NCBI GenBank assembly: GCA_004014935.1
Contig: CP025322.1
Coordinates: forward strand, 2,294,001-2,358,000
Reading direction: 5' to 3'
Source: Saccharomycopsis malanga
Lineage: Eukaryota > Ascomycota > Saccharomycetes > Ascoideales > Saccharomycopsidaceae
DNA: 64,000 nt
Shown here: positions 11,311-25,085 of the stretch, one piece after another
Layout of the letters: each line of letters starts with the position of its first letter
Position numbering within the stretch: position 1 is the stretch's first letter
Position numbers and translations under genes: made by a program
The notes under the pieces: generated by a model
What the model was told of the DNA's origin: nothing
Seen by the model: only the letters and a program-made list of their open reading frames with translations
The model's database searches: none

Positions 11311-11422
11311 TGTGGTGTAATATTAAAACAGATAAAATACATTGAATATACTAAAACAATCTAAAAACAACAATTGAGAAAACATAATGCATAGGAAACC
11401 GGCAAGGAGGCAATTGAACTGT

Positions 11423-12844
11423 TCAATAAGTCTGGTCTTCGTCTATAGTATCGTTAGAATTCAAGTTGGATTCTTTGTCACTGTCGCTAAGCGCAGGATG
11501 GCTGATTTTGGATCTAGGGAGGTAGGCTATTGGTTTAGACAACAAGTGGTTAATGCCAGGCAACTTTGTAGGTTTTTTTGAGTCAGAATGGTCGTCAAAC
11601 ATGCTGTAAGCTGTGGGAACTGCTGCATTGTCATTACCTTTTCTGGCCTTCAGGGCTCTTTCGTAGGAAGTGGAGGATGCAATCAATGCCTGGGAAGCAA
11701 GCATATTCAAAGTATCGTAGCCTCTGACTGCATTTGGCAAAGTTACTCTAGAAGAGACGGGCGGCGGGAGAAGCCTATTTTCTGCCGTATTGTGCGGGTT
11801 GCTGTCGGAGCTGGAGCTGGTTGCGGGGCTCTGGGCAATTATGGTGTGGTCTGGCGACATGGTGGAGTCGTTGGGTGGGCGGGAATGAGACTGGGGATGG
11901 GATTTTGGCTTTTCAGGGGTGTATTGAGGCACAATTTTGAATCTTGGCGGAGATTTCAATGACTTTTTCAAAGTTTTGATTTCCTTCTCACGTTCTGCCA
12001 ACAACTCTTTGGCCTGGTTGTATTTGACCTTGTATTTGAGCGCTTTTTTGCTGAGTTGGCGGTTTTTGATGCTAATATCCTCGAAATTGGCTATAGAGTC
12101 TCTGGCAATCCTTTTCAACTCGTTATATTTCTGTAGTTTGGTTGTGTCATCCTCGGCGAAGGAGGCCGAGCTATCTTTATCCAAATTATGGTCGAATTTG
12201 AGTTTTTCCAACTCTTTTTTCATTAGTTTAGTTTCCACTGCGTTTCTGCTGTATAAATCCTCGTTACTTTGCACCACTAGCTTGGCTTCGATTTTATAAT
12301 AGTTCAAATTGGTTTTGATCCTGACCAATGCGTCTGTCAAACATTTCATCAAATCCTCATTGCTGGTATGCTCGTTTATCTCGTCCATTTCTAACAAAAC
12401 AGAATCTCCGATTCTTCTTCTACTTTCCTCCACCAATCGGCCCACTTTGTCTACAAGCTCGTCCTTCTCAATGAAGGAAGCCGCACCAACACTTGTGAGC
12501 GATGTCGTGTTGTGGCTAAACCCAGAATTCATCTTCTCGCTCTGACTCGTATCATTATGCACATAATTGTTCACCAAGGGAGTCGACGTGATCGGTGGCT
12601 TTTCACCTTGCGTCAAATCCATCTGAATTGTCGTGTCCGACGCTTTTCCATACCTGTTGACCACCTTTGGTGTGTTTAATATTGCTTGGTTCTTATAATT
12701 TTTCACCGGTGACTTTACAATTGTCCGATTTTCATCATTCAACGCGCTGTTTTTCTTCCCAGCTTCTCCCACCACTTCACTATGCTTCACTGTGTTGTTC
12801 AAACAATTCTGACTCGATTCAGTCAACGGTTTAAGCGCTGACAT
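11423..12844 (-). CDS. Coiled-coil protein of unknown function, many CDK-type sites
   Basis: 473 aa; not recognised. Residues 1-130 and 320-473 are disordered, rich in Ser, Asn and Pro. The middle (about 135-310) is predominantly helical and charged (DALVRIKTNLNYYKIEAK, then QLSKKALKYKVKYNQAKELL and KEIKTLKKSLKS), likely a coiled coil. There are at least seven S/T-P sites, including SPVK and TPEK, the cyclin-dependent kinase consensus type. A spindle-pole, kinetochore or other cell-cycle role is possible but is inference. The promoter has two GCGCGTG copies ten bases apart (13101-13117), similar to MCB elements. No intron seen. Confidence 0.75.
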   Translation of the reverse strand: MSALKPLTESSQNCLNNTVKHSEVVGEAGKKNSALNDENRTIVKSPVKNYKNQAILNTPKVVNRYGKASDTTIQMDLTQGEKPPITSTPLVNNYVHNDTSQSEKMNSGFSHNTTSLTSVGAASFIEKDELVDKVGRLVEESRRRIGDSVLLEMDEINEHTSNEDLMKCLTDALVRIKTNLNYYKIEAKLVVQSNEDLYSRNAVETKLMKKELEKLKFDHNLDKDSSASFAEDDTTKLQKYNELKRIARDSIANFEDISIKNRQLSKKALKYKVKYNQAKELLAEREKEIKTLKKSLKSPPRFKIVPQYTPEKPKSHPQSHSRPPNDSTMSPDHTIIAQSPATSSSSDSNPHNTAENRLLPPPVSSRVTLPNAVRGYDTLNMLASQALIASSTSYERALKARKGNDNAAVPTAYSMFDDHSDSKKPTKLPGINHLLSKPIAYLPRSKISHPALSDSDKESNLNSNDTIDEDQTY

Positions 12845-13483
12845 GTCTTTTTATAACTGAAATACGCCAAAAAAATTCACAAAATACGCCTAATCACTCT
12901 TTTTTTGATGTTGACCAGCGCCCTAATCAACCCAACGTTGCCGTAAAATCCAATAAAGTCGTCCTGGCCGTGCAGATTTCCAAAAAAAACGCGATATTTG
13001 GTCTTTTTACTCTTTCCTAACTATTCTTCCTATCATACATTTTATATACCCTTTTATTTACTATTGTTGTTGTCACCCAAAATTATTCACTTTTTGCGCG
13101 GCGCGTGCCAGCGCGTGATTGATGCATGGCGTTGCAGGTCCAGTATAAGCTGAGACTGGGCTGGTTTTTATTTCATGTTTTTATTTGGTGGTTTTGAATT
13201 TATTGGGTAGTTTTGATTACCAGGTTACACCGGTGTTTGTATTGTAGCTGTGGCGTGATTGGGGTTATAATTTAGGTTTCATTTTTGCGTTTATAATGCA
13301 ATTTTTCATAGTTTAAATCTTTGATTTTATAAAATACACTTTGTAATATTAAGAAGGATTTGCATTAAACGGAAATGACCAAAACGATAGCTAATTATAT
13401 AGATGAATAAAAGGAGTCTTGAAATAGAGGGAAAAGTAGAGTTTTGAACAATGCTTCATGTATCTGGTCGATCAAACCATAGG

Positions 13484-13521
13484 ACTAGAAACAAAATTGT
13501 ACTGGGCCTGAAATATAATAA
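13484..13521 (+). mobile_element. SINE A 3' fragment
   Basis: AATTGTACTGGGCCTGAAAT then ATAATAA; only the last 40 bases of the family. Confidence 0.6.
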
Positions 13522-13530
13522 CCTTTTTAC

Positions 13531-13752
13531 TACTTGTTACAATTTATACTCTTCAATAATTATTAGCTCAACCTATGTTGTTTATAGCTTTATATTTAAT
13601 TTTGTTTACTATTTTTAACCCCTGCTTAGTATCCTCTCTGTTATTTAGCCCAAACTTTTTACTACTTGTTACAATTTATACTCTTCAATAATTATTAGCT
13701 CAACCTATGTTGTTTATAGCTTTATATTTAATTTTGTTTGCTATTTTTAACC
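13531..13752 (+). repeat. Direct duplication of about 95 bp
   Basis: Text from TTTTTACTACTTGTTACAAT through GTATCC and CTCTGTTATTTAGCCC is repeated once about 123 bp further on, with about three differences. It is recent by its identity. Confidence 0.85.
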
Positions 13753-14281
13753 CTTCCTTAGTATCCACTCTGTTATTTAGCCCAGTTCAAATCAAATCCT
13801 GCTTAGAATTTGAATTAAAGATTAATATTCACCTTGGTTTTTGGTTTTTTCATTTAACCCTTCTGTGGGCGGTTACCTTGGATTATGCCAAATGGTTTGA
13901 ACAGGATTAGTAGCAAATTCTTTGATCTTCCGAGGCAGTTTTTGTATTATATACTGCGATAACTTGTAGGTAGTGCTTAAAATACTCTGATAATTCACGT
14001 TTTGACAAAATATTAACGAAAATTTGAATATGCTCTTGAGACAAGGCATTGACAGTTGTCATTAGTAAATTAGATTCAAGTTGGTAAGATGTTGGTACAT
14101 TTTGATTCAAATTGGTAAGATGTTGATAAGATATTACAAGAAAGCTCAATTGGAATGATTTTTACAATTTAAGCGTTTCTATTTGCCTCTTTTCATTGCG
14201 GAGTTTTAACCAATACAAACTACTATCCAGCAATAAATAAAAACTTTCTTCACTCAGTAAATACTTGACATTAACAACTAT

Positions 14282-14328
14282 ATATATGTACTGGGCTTGA
14301 AATATATGTTATTATTATTTTTATTATT
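14282..14328 (+). mobile_element. SINE A, 5'-truncated copy with 12-bp target duplication
   Basis: Only 47 bases (TGTACTGGGCTTGAAATATA plus ATT units). It is flanked by ATTAACAACTAT at 14270-14281 and 14329-14340. 5' truncation with target duplication is typical of target-primed reverse transcription. Confidence 0.85.
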
Positions 14329-14340
14329 ATTAACAACTAT

Positions 14341-14536
14341 GCCACTGGGCCATTTGGCTCAGTGGTCCGTGCTCTCAGAGAAGAGAAAAACAAGACCTAA
14401 TAGGAACATGGGTGAGCCAACTATGATCAAAAGGACATGATTGGGTTTCACCAAGTCCCCTTAGACATAGCGCGTATATACGAAAATGATATGTACTGGG
14501 CTTGAAATATAAGATGTTATTAATATTATTATATAG
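14341..14536 (+). mobile_element. SINE A copy
   Basis: Head GGGCCATTTGGCTCAGTGG, CTCAGAGAAGAGAAAAACAA, GACCTAATAGGAACATGGGT, CCAAGTCCCCTTAGACATAG, 3' end TGTACTGGGCTTGAAATATA and ATT units. It begins right at the end of the preceding truncated copy's target duplication. Confidence 0.9.
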
Positions 14537-14794
14537 TGTTACAAGTAATACACTACTAATCAATTACATAATCAAACTAAAATATTACTAAGCAAAGTCA
14601 AAATCATACTAATCTATTACCAAGCAAAGCCATATTCATAGGAGCGCATTACCAAGCAATTACCTAAGCATCCAAACCATTACCTAATCAATTTGCCACC
14701 GATGATCATCGGCGAGGAGGAAACAAGTGATAATGTTTTAGCAAATATCAAACAAGAGAAGGGTTTTAGAGGGTTGAATGAATTGAGGAGCAAG

Positions 14795-18718
<3,924 letters not shown>

Positions 18719-18732
18719 TTGGGCACTCCACT

Positions 18733-18850
18733 CCACTGGGCCGTATGGCTCAGTGGCCAGTGTTTTGACAAGAGAAAAAGGTCTAAAAAGATCAAGGGTG
18801 AGATGATGTTATTGGGCTCGAAATCATGATATTATTATTATTTATTATTA
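18733..18850 (+). mobile_element. SINE A short form
   Basis: GGGCCGTATGGCTCAGTGG, a GGTCTAAAAAGATCAAGGGT linker, then TTATTGGGCTCGAAATCATG and (ATT)n. It lacks the body and starts 15 bp after the NCR1 stop codon, so it may supply its 3' UTR. Confidence 0.85.
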
Positions 18851-19067
18851 GGATGATTTTGTACTGAATAAAAAATATAAAATTAAACTCTTATCATGTA
18901 AAAAGATGGAATTATCAAATGATGCTTAGAATGAGCTCAAAGTTGATTAATTAATGTTTGATTAATCAATATTTTGAAATTCGAGCCAATAATATCGCTT
19001 ATACATTTGATAGTATATTTCAAGCCAATAATTTTGCTTATAAATTTGATAGTATATTTCAAGCCCA

Positions 19068-19264
19068 GTACATAATAATAATAATAATAATTATATATTT
19101 CAAGCCCAGCACATATCAGTTTCGTATATACGCGCTATGTCTAAGGGGACTTGGTGAAACCCAACTATGTCCTTTTGATCATAGTTGGCTCACCCATGCT
19201 CCTGTTAAGTCTTGTTTTTCTCTTCTCCGAGAGCTCTGACCACTGAGCCATACGGCCCAGTGGC
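19068..19264 (-). mobile_element. SINE A copy, well preserved
   Basis: (ATA)5, TATATTTCAAGCCCAGCACA, TTTCGTATATACGCGCTATG, TCTAAGGGGACTTGG, CTTCTCCGAGAGCTC and CCATACGGCCCAGTGGC. Two further 3'-end fragments of the family lie just before it (19010-19067). Confidence 0.9.
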
Positions 19265-19321
19265 CAGTGTTTTCATTTCAATTTTGTTCTATGCCAAATG
19301 CTTGGTAAACCTTTTTGTATC

Positions 19322-19583
19322 ATTGGTAGTAAAACATCTATATGCTTCTAATCCTGTGATCTGATCAACTAGATACACTAATGCCTCTTCTATTTTTGCT
19401 CTATCTACAGTTGAAAGCCCTATTCTTTTCTTATATTCTTATTGGCCAGGTTTATCAGCCGATGTACAACATTGCCTGCCACTCCCTTTTCTACCTTCTT
19501 TCTAGTCTTCTCTTCTTCTTCTTATATAGTCAGTATGCGTTTTACCCATTCTCCGATCAATACAAACTCATCTTAATATTACC
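19322..19583 (-). mobile_element. Solo LTR-like fossil
   Basis: Shares both ends (TAATATTA on one side, CATCTATATGCTTCTA on the other) and the TATATAG region with the LTR-like ends of the gypsy-like fossil at 43308-45640. Old and broken. Confidence 0.5.
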
Positions 19584-19851
19584 CTTTTCATTATAACCTA
19601 TTGTAAAACCATTAGATATGTATTTCCTGAACAACATTATCAAACAGTCTTTTCTCCATATTATTTGATGGTGAAGAATAATAATACTTAGTAAAGATAA
19701 CAAATGGCTGTGAGTGTCAACTAAAAAGTTGATAAAAACTAAAAAAACAGAATAATGGTGAAAAGAATCAAGTTATACAAAGGTTCACCATCAATAGTAC
19801 AATATCGTTTATTTATTTGACAGTAATAGCTTGAACACTTAAGGTAAATGA

Positions 19852-20132
19852 CAAAAAAGACCTAACAGGAACATGGGTTCGGTTCCCCAGACGACACTTT
19901 TACTCGCTGCTTTTTACGATGTTGAACAGGTAACTCTCTGAAATACGACCTAGACCCAAAGTCTAGTGCTTACTTTCAACCTATTGGGTGAGAAGAGCAC
20001 GATACATAAGATTGTAAACAGACTATAATCAACAGGAAATGATTAGGTGTTACCAAATCCCCTTAGACAGGGCGCGTATATACGAAGCTGATATGTATTG
20101 GGATTGAAATATATGATATCATTATGATTATT
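19852..20132 (+). mobile_element. SINE A copy without head, B box kept
   Basis: CCTAACAGGAACATGGGTTC then GGTTCCC (B box), ACTCGCTGCTTTTTACGATG, AAAGTCTAGTGCTTACTTTC, CCTTAGACAGGGCGCGTATA and TATTGGGATTGAAATATATG. It shows the body order of the full element. Confidence 0.85.
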
Positions 20133-20152
20133 CTCTAAATTCCTAACATATT

Positions 20153-20657
20153 GGGCATTGACCCACCAGTTTGGTTTATCTTACCCTTTACTACTCTTAG
20201 AGTGATCACGTGACTGAATTTATAGTATCACATTTTAGAGAATCTCCGTACAGTTTGCCGTTAGACCATTTGGGTCTCTCACAACTAATAGTCTGAAGAT
20301 TGATGCTGCTTGGAAATATTCAACATTGACCCATCCCTTTGGTCAATTTGGCGTTTTACAATTTATAACTAGATCACGTGACATGAATGTATAACATTAT
20401 ATTATAGAGACACTTCACGCAATTTGCGGTTCAACGATTTGAGACTCCTATAAGTGAGCCTATTTCAACTGCTGCTGCTTAAAAACATTCAACATTGACC
20501 CTCCCTTTTGGTTTTTAGCCTTTTATGATTACTATTATATATCACGTGACAGTAATGTATACTATTACATTTTAAAGAATCTCCGTACGATTTGCTATTC
20601 AACGATTTAAGAATCTCTCAATTGAGACTTTTCCAATTGCAAACTCCTAAAAATATT
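20153..20657. repeat. Three tandem 168-bp repeats, each with TCACGTGA
   Basis: CACGTG occurs at 20207, 20375 and 20543, exactly 168 bases apart. CATTGACCC starts at 20156, 20324 and 20493, and a GAATCTCCGTACG-like block follows each E-box. The units have diverged by perhaps a quarter. ATCACGTGA fits the Cbf1 (CDEI) consensus. No gene is adjacent; the next start codon is 1.4 kb to the right. Confidence 0.85.
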
Positions 20658-21671
20658 CGCATTTTTGCATGTACAGATGTAGCTACAGAAGCATAGTTCT
20701 TTACAATAAACTCCGACATTATATACATAATTCAAGATAGAACCCTGGATTTAAACGGACATGCAAAGAATCCCACTTGCTCACCTTTGAAAATCTCTCC
20801 AACTCTCTCTTCTACTATCTTCTATCAAACCAGTAATTACAATTTATAGCTCTTGGCTGGGGAGTCTTTTTAGTTTTTTACCAGGAAAATGGAAACCTGC
20901 CTGCACCACGCACTGTGACGCACTGCTATGCACAAGCAGAAGCAGAAACAACGCATGTGCAATGCAAACACTATACGCTTAGACGCGCGCACGCGCGTGT
21001 GCGTATGTTCAGGACAACTGGCACCACACAAAACGTTGGAAAACAAGAAACAAACAGTACAATACAATAAAGAACCAAACCAAACAAAAGACAACACAAC
21101 ATCTGTGTATATGCAGTGCCTTTGAGAGAAAAACACCAGATAGGAATAGTGGTGTTCGGTTTGAATATCAAATCAAAGCAAATACAGAACAAAACAAAAC
21201 AAAACTTTTATCAAAAGGCTATGTTTTGCTGTACTGCCATGCACTGCCATGCAGCGCAATGCAGACACGCTTTTGTTTTTTCTACCTGTGCGGCTGCATA
21301 ATATACTCTCCACGGTTATGGAAACCCCAGTACCAGCACTTGGGCTGAAACAATCTACTACAACTGTTTGAGGTGGCAAAAGGATTTTCAGGGAGTCTTA
21401 TTTAGATGATAAGACTAGTGGAAAAAAGGGAACAATGTACGTTTGAGTGCAAGATCTGCGTTTGTATTTGCATAACAGTTTGCGTCTTTCACATGATTCT
21501 CAGGGGGCGGCATAATTGATGATGCGAGAGGCCTGATATTCTTAATTAAAAACCCTTCTGATTGCTGAAGACTATACAGCATTGCAAGGGAAGAAACGAC
21601 GCAATAAACCAACCCTCAGCCTAGCTGGCTGCACCAATTGACAGCATTTAATCACTTTTAAACGTGTTCAG

Positions 21672-21724
<53 letters not shown>

Positions 21725-22042
21725 ACAATTTTTATAATAGACATGCAATTGTATGCCACACCAGGCAACGTCACGCCATGTCACGCCATGCAATGCATAC
21801 GCATGCAACGTGTTTTTTTTTGTTTTTTTCTTCTTCTCAATGTTACTATTTTGGAGTTTCCAAACCACTGGCTAGGGCTGGGCGAGTATAAAAGGCGTGT
21901 GTATTTCCTTTGTAAAAGGCAAGTTTTTTAGAAAAGAGTCTCTTTTTTTCATTTTTCTCTTGTTTTGTTTGTATAAAATTGGTTGGTTTATATAGACACA
22001 GCAAAAAAAAAAAATTTCTTTTTGACGCACTGCACATATAAC
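20658..22042. other. Upstream region of the CRP1/MDG1-like gene
   Basis: No gene seen. It has an alternating purine-pyrimidine run (20981-21005), GCATG/TGCA-rich clusters (21236-21270, 21776-21812), an (AT)n tract at 21674-21718 and a TATAAAAG box at 21889. Many small open frames on both strands are unsupported. Confidence 0.5.
21674..21718. repeat. (AT)n microsatellite
   Basis: About 22 uninterrupted AT dinucleotides, about 325 bp upstream of the CRP1/MDG1-like start codon. Confidence 0.95.
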
Positions 22043-23854
22043 ATGTCATATACATTTGAATGGCCTGCAGGTCCTAAAGAAGTTACTGTGACAGGTACAT
22101 TTGATGACTGGAAGAAGACGTTGCCTTTGGTAAAACAAGCAGACGGCTCGTTTTCTCTTACAGTTCCTATCAAGGAAGTTGAGGAAAGCAACTTTTTCAA
22201 GTATGTTGTTGATGGCGAATGGGCCATTTCGGACAAGCATTCGAAAAACACTGACGATAAGGGCAATGTTAACAATGTTTTTACCAAGGATGACTTGTTT
22301 ACAGATGCAGCTGATGCAGTGCCAATTCCAGAGGCTGCAGGATTGACTGCAAAGGTTGCAGAGAAATCTACAGAAGCTGCAGAGGAATCTGCCGAAGTTG
22401 CAGACAAGCCTGCTGAAGAATCTGCAAAGGTTGCAGAAGAATCTGCCGAAGTTGCAGACAAGCCTGCTGAAGAATCTGCAGAGGTTGCAGAAGAATCTGC
22501 CGAAGTTGCAGACAAGCCTGCCGAAGTTGCAGCAGAATCTGCAAAGCCTACAGAAGAATCTGCAAAGTTGGCTAAGAAGGAAGCCAAAGAGAAAAAGTTG
22601 GCTGCTGAAAAGGCCAAAAAGGAGGCCAAAGAAAAGGCTAAAAAGGAAGCTAAAGAGAAGAAGTTGGCTGCAGAAAAGGAAATTAAGGAAAAGAAATTAG
22701 CTGCAGAAAAGGAAGCTAAAGAAAAGAAGTTGGCTGCAGAAAAGGAAGCCAAAGAAAAGAAAGTAGCTGCAGAAAAGGCTAAAAAGGAAGCAAAGGAAAA
22801 GGCCAAGAAAGAAAAGGCAGAAAAAGCCAAGAAATTGGCTGAAGAAAAGGCCGAAAAGGCTAAAAAATTAGCTGAAGAAAAGGCGGAAAAGGCTAAGAAA
22901 TTGGCTGAAGAAAAGGCCGAAAAAGCCGAAAAAGCCAAGAAGTTGGCCGAAGAAAAGGCAGAAAAGTTGGCCGAAGAACAAAGTAAAAAGGAAACCGAGG
23001 AAAAAACCGAGAAAACCGAAGAAACAAAGGCAGAAGAGGCTAAAACAGAAGAAACACCAGTAAAAGAAGCAAAACCATCCAGATTGGCTTCAGTCACTAG
23101 AAGACTTTCAGTTTTTGGCAGCAAAGACTTGAAAAAAACCGTTTCCAAGGAGGAGCCAGCAGTTGAGGCCAAAGAAAGTAAAAAAGCTGAGGAAACTGAG
23201 CCAGAAACTAAGCCAGAAACTGAGGCCGAAGTTGAACCAGAAACTGAATCAGAAGCTAAGCCAGAAGCTAAGCCAGAAACTAAACCAGAATTAAAAGAAC
23301 ACAAGTCAACGGACGCCAAAGAAGAAATTCTCAAGAGATTTGCTACTGTTAAAAAGAGAGTTTCAGTGTTTGGATCGTCTCATCTTCCAAAAGATTTCTT
23401 GAAAAAGGAAAAAGCAAAGGAAGCTGCTAAGGAATCCAAGGCTGAAGAAGTCAAGGAAGTTAAGAAAGTCGAAGATACTGTTGCTGACGAGGCCCCAGTG
23501 ACTTTGGATCCAAAAGAAGAGGAGGAGGCTAAAGAAACTGAAGCAGCTAAAGAGGAAGTTAAAGAAACTGAAGCAGTTAAAGAGGAAGTCAAAGAAACTG
23601 AAGCAGTTAAAGAAGAAGTCAAAGAAACTGAAGCAGTTAAAGAGGAAGTCAAAGAAACTGAAGCTAAAGTTGAAGCTAAAGCTGACACTGAACCTAAACC
23701 TGAATCTGAAACTGAACCAGAAATTAAAGATGCCAAAGTTGCTCCTGTTGAATCTGCTCCTGAAACTTCTGAACCAGAAAAACTCAATGAAAAACTTTCT
23801 AAAAAGGAAAAGAGAAAAAGCATTGTTTTGACCAAATTAAAGAGCATTTTTTAA
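22043..23854 (+). CDS. CBM48/AMPK-glycogen-binding domain protein (Crp1/Mdg1-like)
   Basis: 603 aa from the ATG at 22043 (MSYTFEWPAGPKEVTVTGTF). Residues 1-85 are an AMPK1-type CBM48 fold (TFDDWKKTLPLV, FKYVVDGEWAISD), as in yeast Crp1 and Mdg1. Then come repeats of EESAEVADKPA (about 110-170), a long Lys/Glu/Ala helix (about 172-332, KEAKEKKLAAEK units), and an acidic region with KETEAVKEEV repeats. Two related motifs, TRRLSVFGSKDLKK and KKRVSVFGSSHLPK, look like a duplicated basic phospho-site module. In S. cerevisiae Crp1 binds cruciform DNA and Mdg1 acts in pheromone signalling; the function here is not settled. The frame could be entered upstream at 21983 only by a non-ATG codon. Confidence 0.85.
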   Translation: MSYTFEWPAGPKEVTVTGTFDDWKKTLPLVKQADGSFSLTVPIKEVEESNFFKYVVDGEWAISDKHSKNTDDKGNVNNVFTKDDLFTDAADAVPIPEAAGLTAKVAEKSTEAAEESAEVADKPAEESAKVAEESAEVADKPAEESAEVAEESAEVADKPAEVAAESAKPTEESAKLAKKEAKEKKLAAEKAKKEAKEKAKKEAKEKKLAAEKEIKEKKLAAEKEAKEKKLAAEKEAKEKKVAAEKAKKEAKEKAKKEKAEKAKKLAEEKAEKAKKLAEEKAEKAKKLAEEKAEKAEKAKKLAEEKAEKLAEEQSKKETEEKTEKTEETKAEEAKTEETPVKEAKPSRLASVTRRLSVFGSKDLKKTVSKEEPAVEAKESKKAEETEPETKPETEAEVEPETESEAKPEAKPETKPELKEHKSTDAKEEILKRFATVKKRVSVFGSSHLPKDFLKKEKAKEAAKESKAEEVKEVKKVEDTVADEAPVTLDPKEEEEAKETEAAKEEVKETEAVKEEVKETEAVKEEVKETEAVKEEVKETEAKVEAKADTEPKPESETEPEIKDAKVAPVESAPETSEPEKLNEKLSKKEKRKSIVLTKLKSIF

Positions 23855-24109
23855 GCTAAATAATTGTCTTTTAATAATTTTAGCTAAATGTCTTTTTTAA
23901 TAATTTTTTCATTAATTCCCTTGGTTTGGCCGCAATTTTAATCATTCTTCCATTTCTGCGTTTAATATCCACATCTCAGTCCTATATAAATTCCACTGTT
24001 TGATTTGTTTGTTTTTTATCTTGTTCCACTTGACTAGTTTTAATAATTAATTAATTTGTTATCAATATTGTAGTACTCTTATTATCAATGGCAATAAAAC
24101 TCAAGGATC

Positions 24110-24595
24110 CAAAGAGGTTAAAAATACAATTTTTGTACCCTTTGCTTTGCTGTAAACACTCTAGAATATGATTTAAAAGAATCAACTTTTTGTCAAAATT
24201 GGCAATATTCCATTTTATCAGATATTTCTGCCAAACTTTAGTAATTCCTTTATAATTAGGATCATTGTATTGAGAAAAAATTAAAAATATCAGTATAAGC
24301 TTTTTAAATCAGAATAGTCTGGATAACACTGATTTAATTCAATAAAACATTTGATGATTCCGTCAAAACGTCAACAGCGCGAATCGAGCACCAAAACCCC
24401 AAGTGAGGAACGCCACACTTGTTTTTCTGCACTTTTCTGCACTTTTCTGCACTATTCTGCGCTATTTTGTGTGGCGCATGGCCTAACCAACTTGGCCACT
24501 TGACAATAGTAAGGCATATAAGCGTATTCTTGTTAAAATGAGAGACTATCTTTTCTTTTCGAGAGTATATTTTGATCGTCAATATAGCAAATACT
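24110..24595 (-). mobile_element. Family B element, 5' half
   Basis: Minus strand: GCCTTACTATTGTC (complement near 24510), GGCCAAGTTGGTTAGGCCAT, and TCGATTCGCGCTGTTGACG. The part between has three TTTTCTGCAC units (24423-24455) not seen in other copies. Confidence 0.8.
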
Positions 24596-24600
24596 ACCAA

Positions 24601-24750
24601 ATAGTGTTAAATAGTTCTAAACGCTACTAAACACTACTAAACACTACTAAATACTACTAAACACTACTAAATACTACTAAACACTACTAAACACTTCTAA
24701 ACACTACTAAATAGTTCTAAATACTACTAAATACTGCCAAACACCAACAA
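24601..24750. repeat. 10-bp minisatellite ACACTACTAA
   Basis: 15 units in strict 10-bp register with variants ATACTACTAA and ATAGTTCTAA. Starts at the 5' end of a family B copy. Confidence 0.95.
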
Positions 24751-24815
24751 TATCAGCACCAATGTCTGATATATTACCTACAGTAACATGCTTGGTTTCC
24801 TGATTATGACCTATC

Positions 24816-24963
24816 AATAATAATAATATCATATATTTCAAGCCCAGTACATATCAGTTTCGTATTTACGCACTGTGTCTAAGGAATCAAACCCGTGTTC
24901 CTGTCAGGTCTTGTTTTACTCTTCTCCGAGAGCTCTGGCCACTGAGCCAAAAGGCCCAGTGGC
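24816..24963 (-). mobile_element. SINE A copy
   Basis: (ATA)4, ATATATTTCAAGCCCAGTAC, TCAGTTTCGTATTTACGC, GGAATCAAACCCGTGTTCCT (complement of the B box region), CTTCTCCGAGAGCTCTGGCC and head. Confidence 0.9.
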
Positions 24964-25085
24964 AATGCCAAGTTTATGGACTTGTTGGAAATGTTCCCCA
25001 CCAAGAATTACATAGCGCTTACATACAAAAACTGAGAATTCGATTTATAACATGTTTTTAACATCTTCTTACTGGTTATACAAAG

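Larger units (their letters stand above)
12845..14794. other. Intergenic region before NCR1
   Basis: About 1.95 kb. It contains the promoter of the coiled-coil gene (with GCGCGTG repeats at 13101-13117), a near-exact direct duplication of about 95 bp (13531-13629 and 13654-13752), a SINE A tail (13484-13521), two more SINE A copies (14282-14328, 14341-14536) and several loose copies of ATTACCAAGCAA at 14577-14690. No gene seen. Confidence 0.6.

Noticed and set aside
20870-21380. Cluster of small frames on both strands upstream of the CRP1-like gene
   Set aside because: Mutually overlapping, low complexity, none with a recognisable family; treated as promoter DNA.
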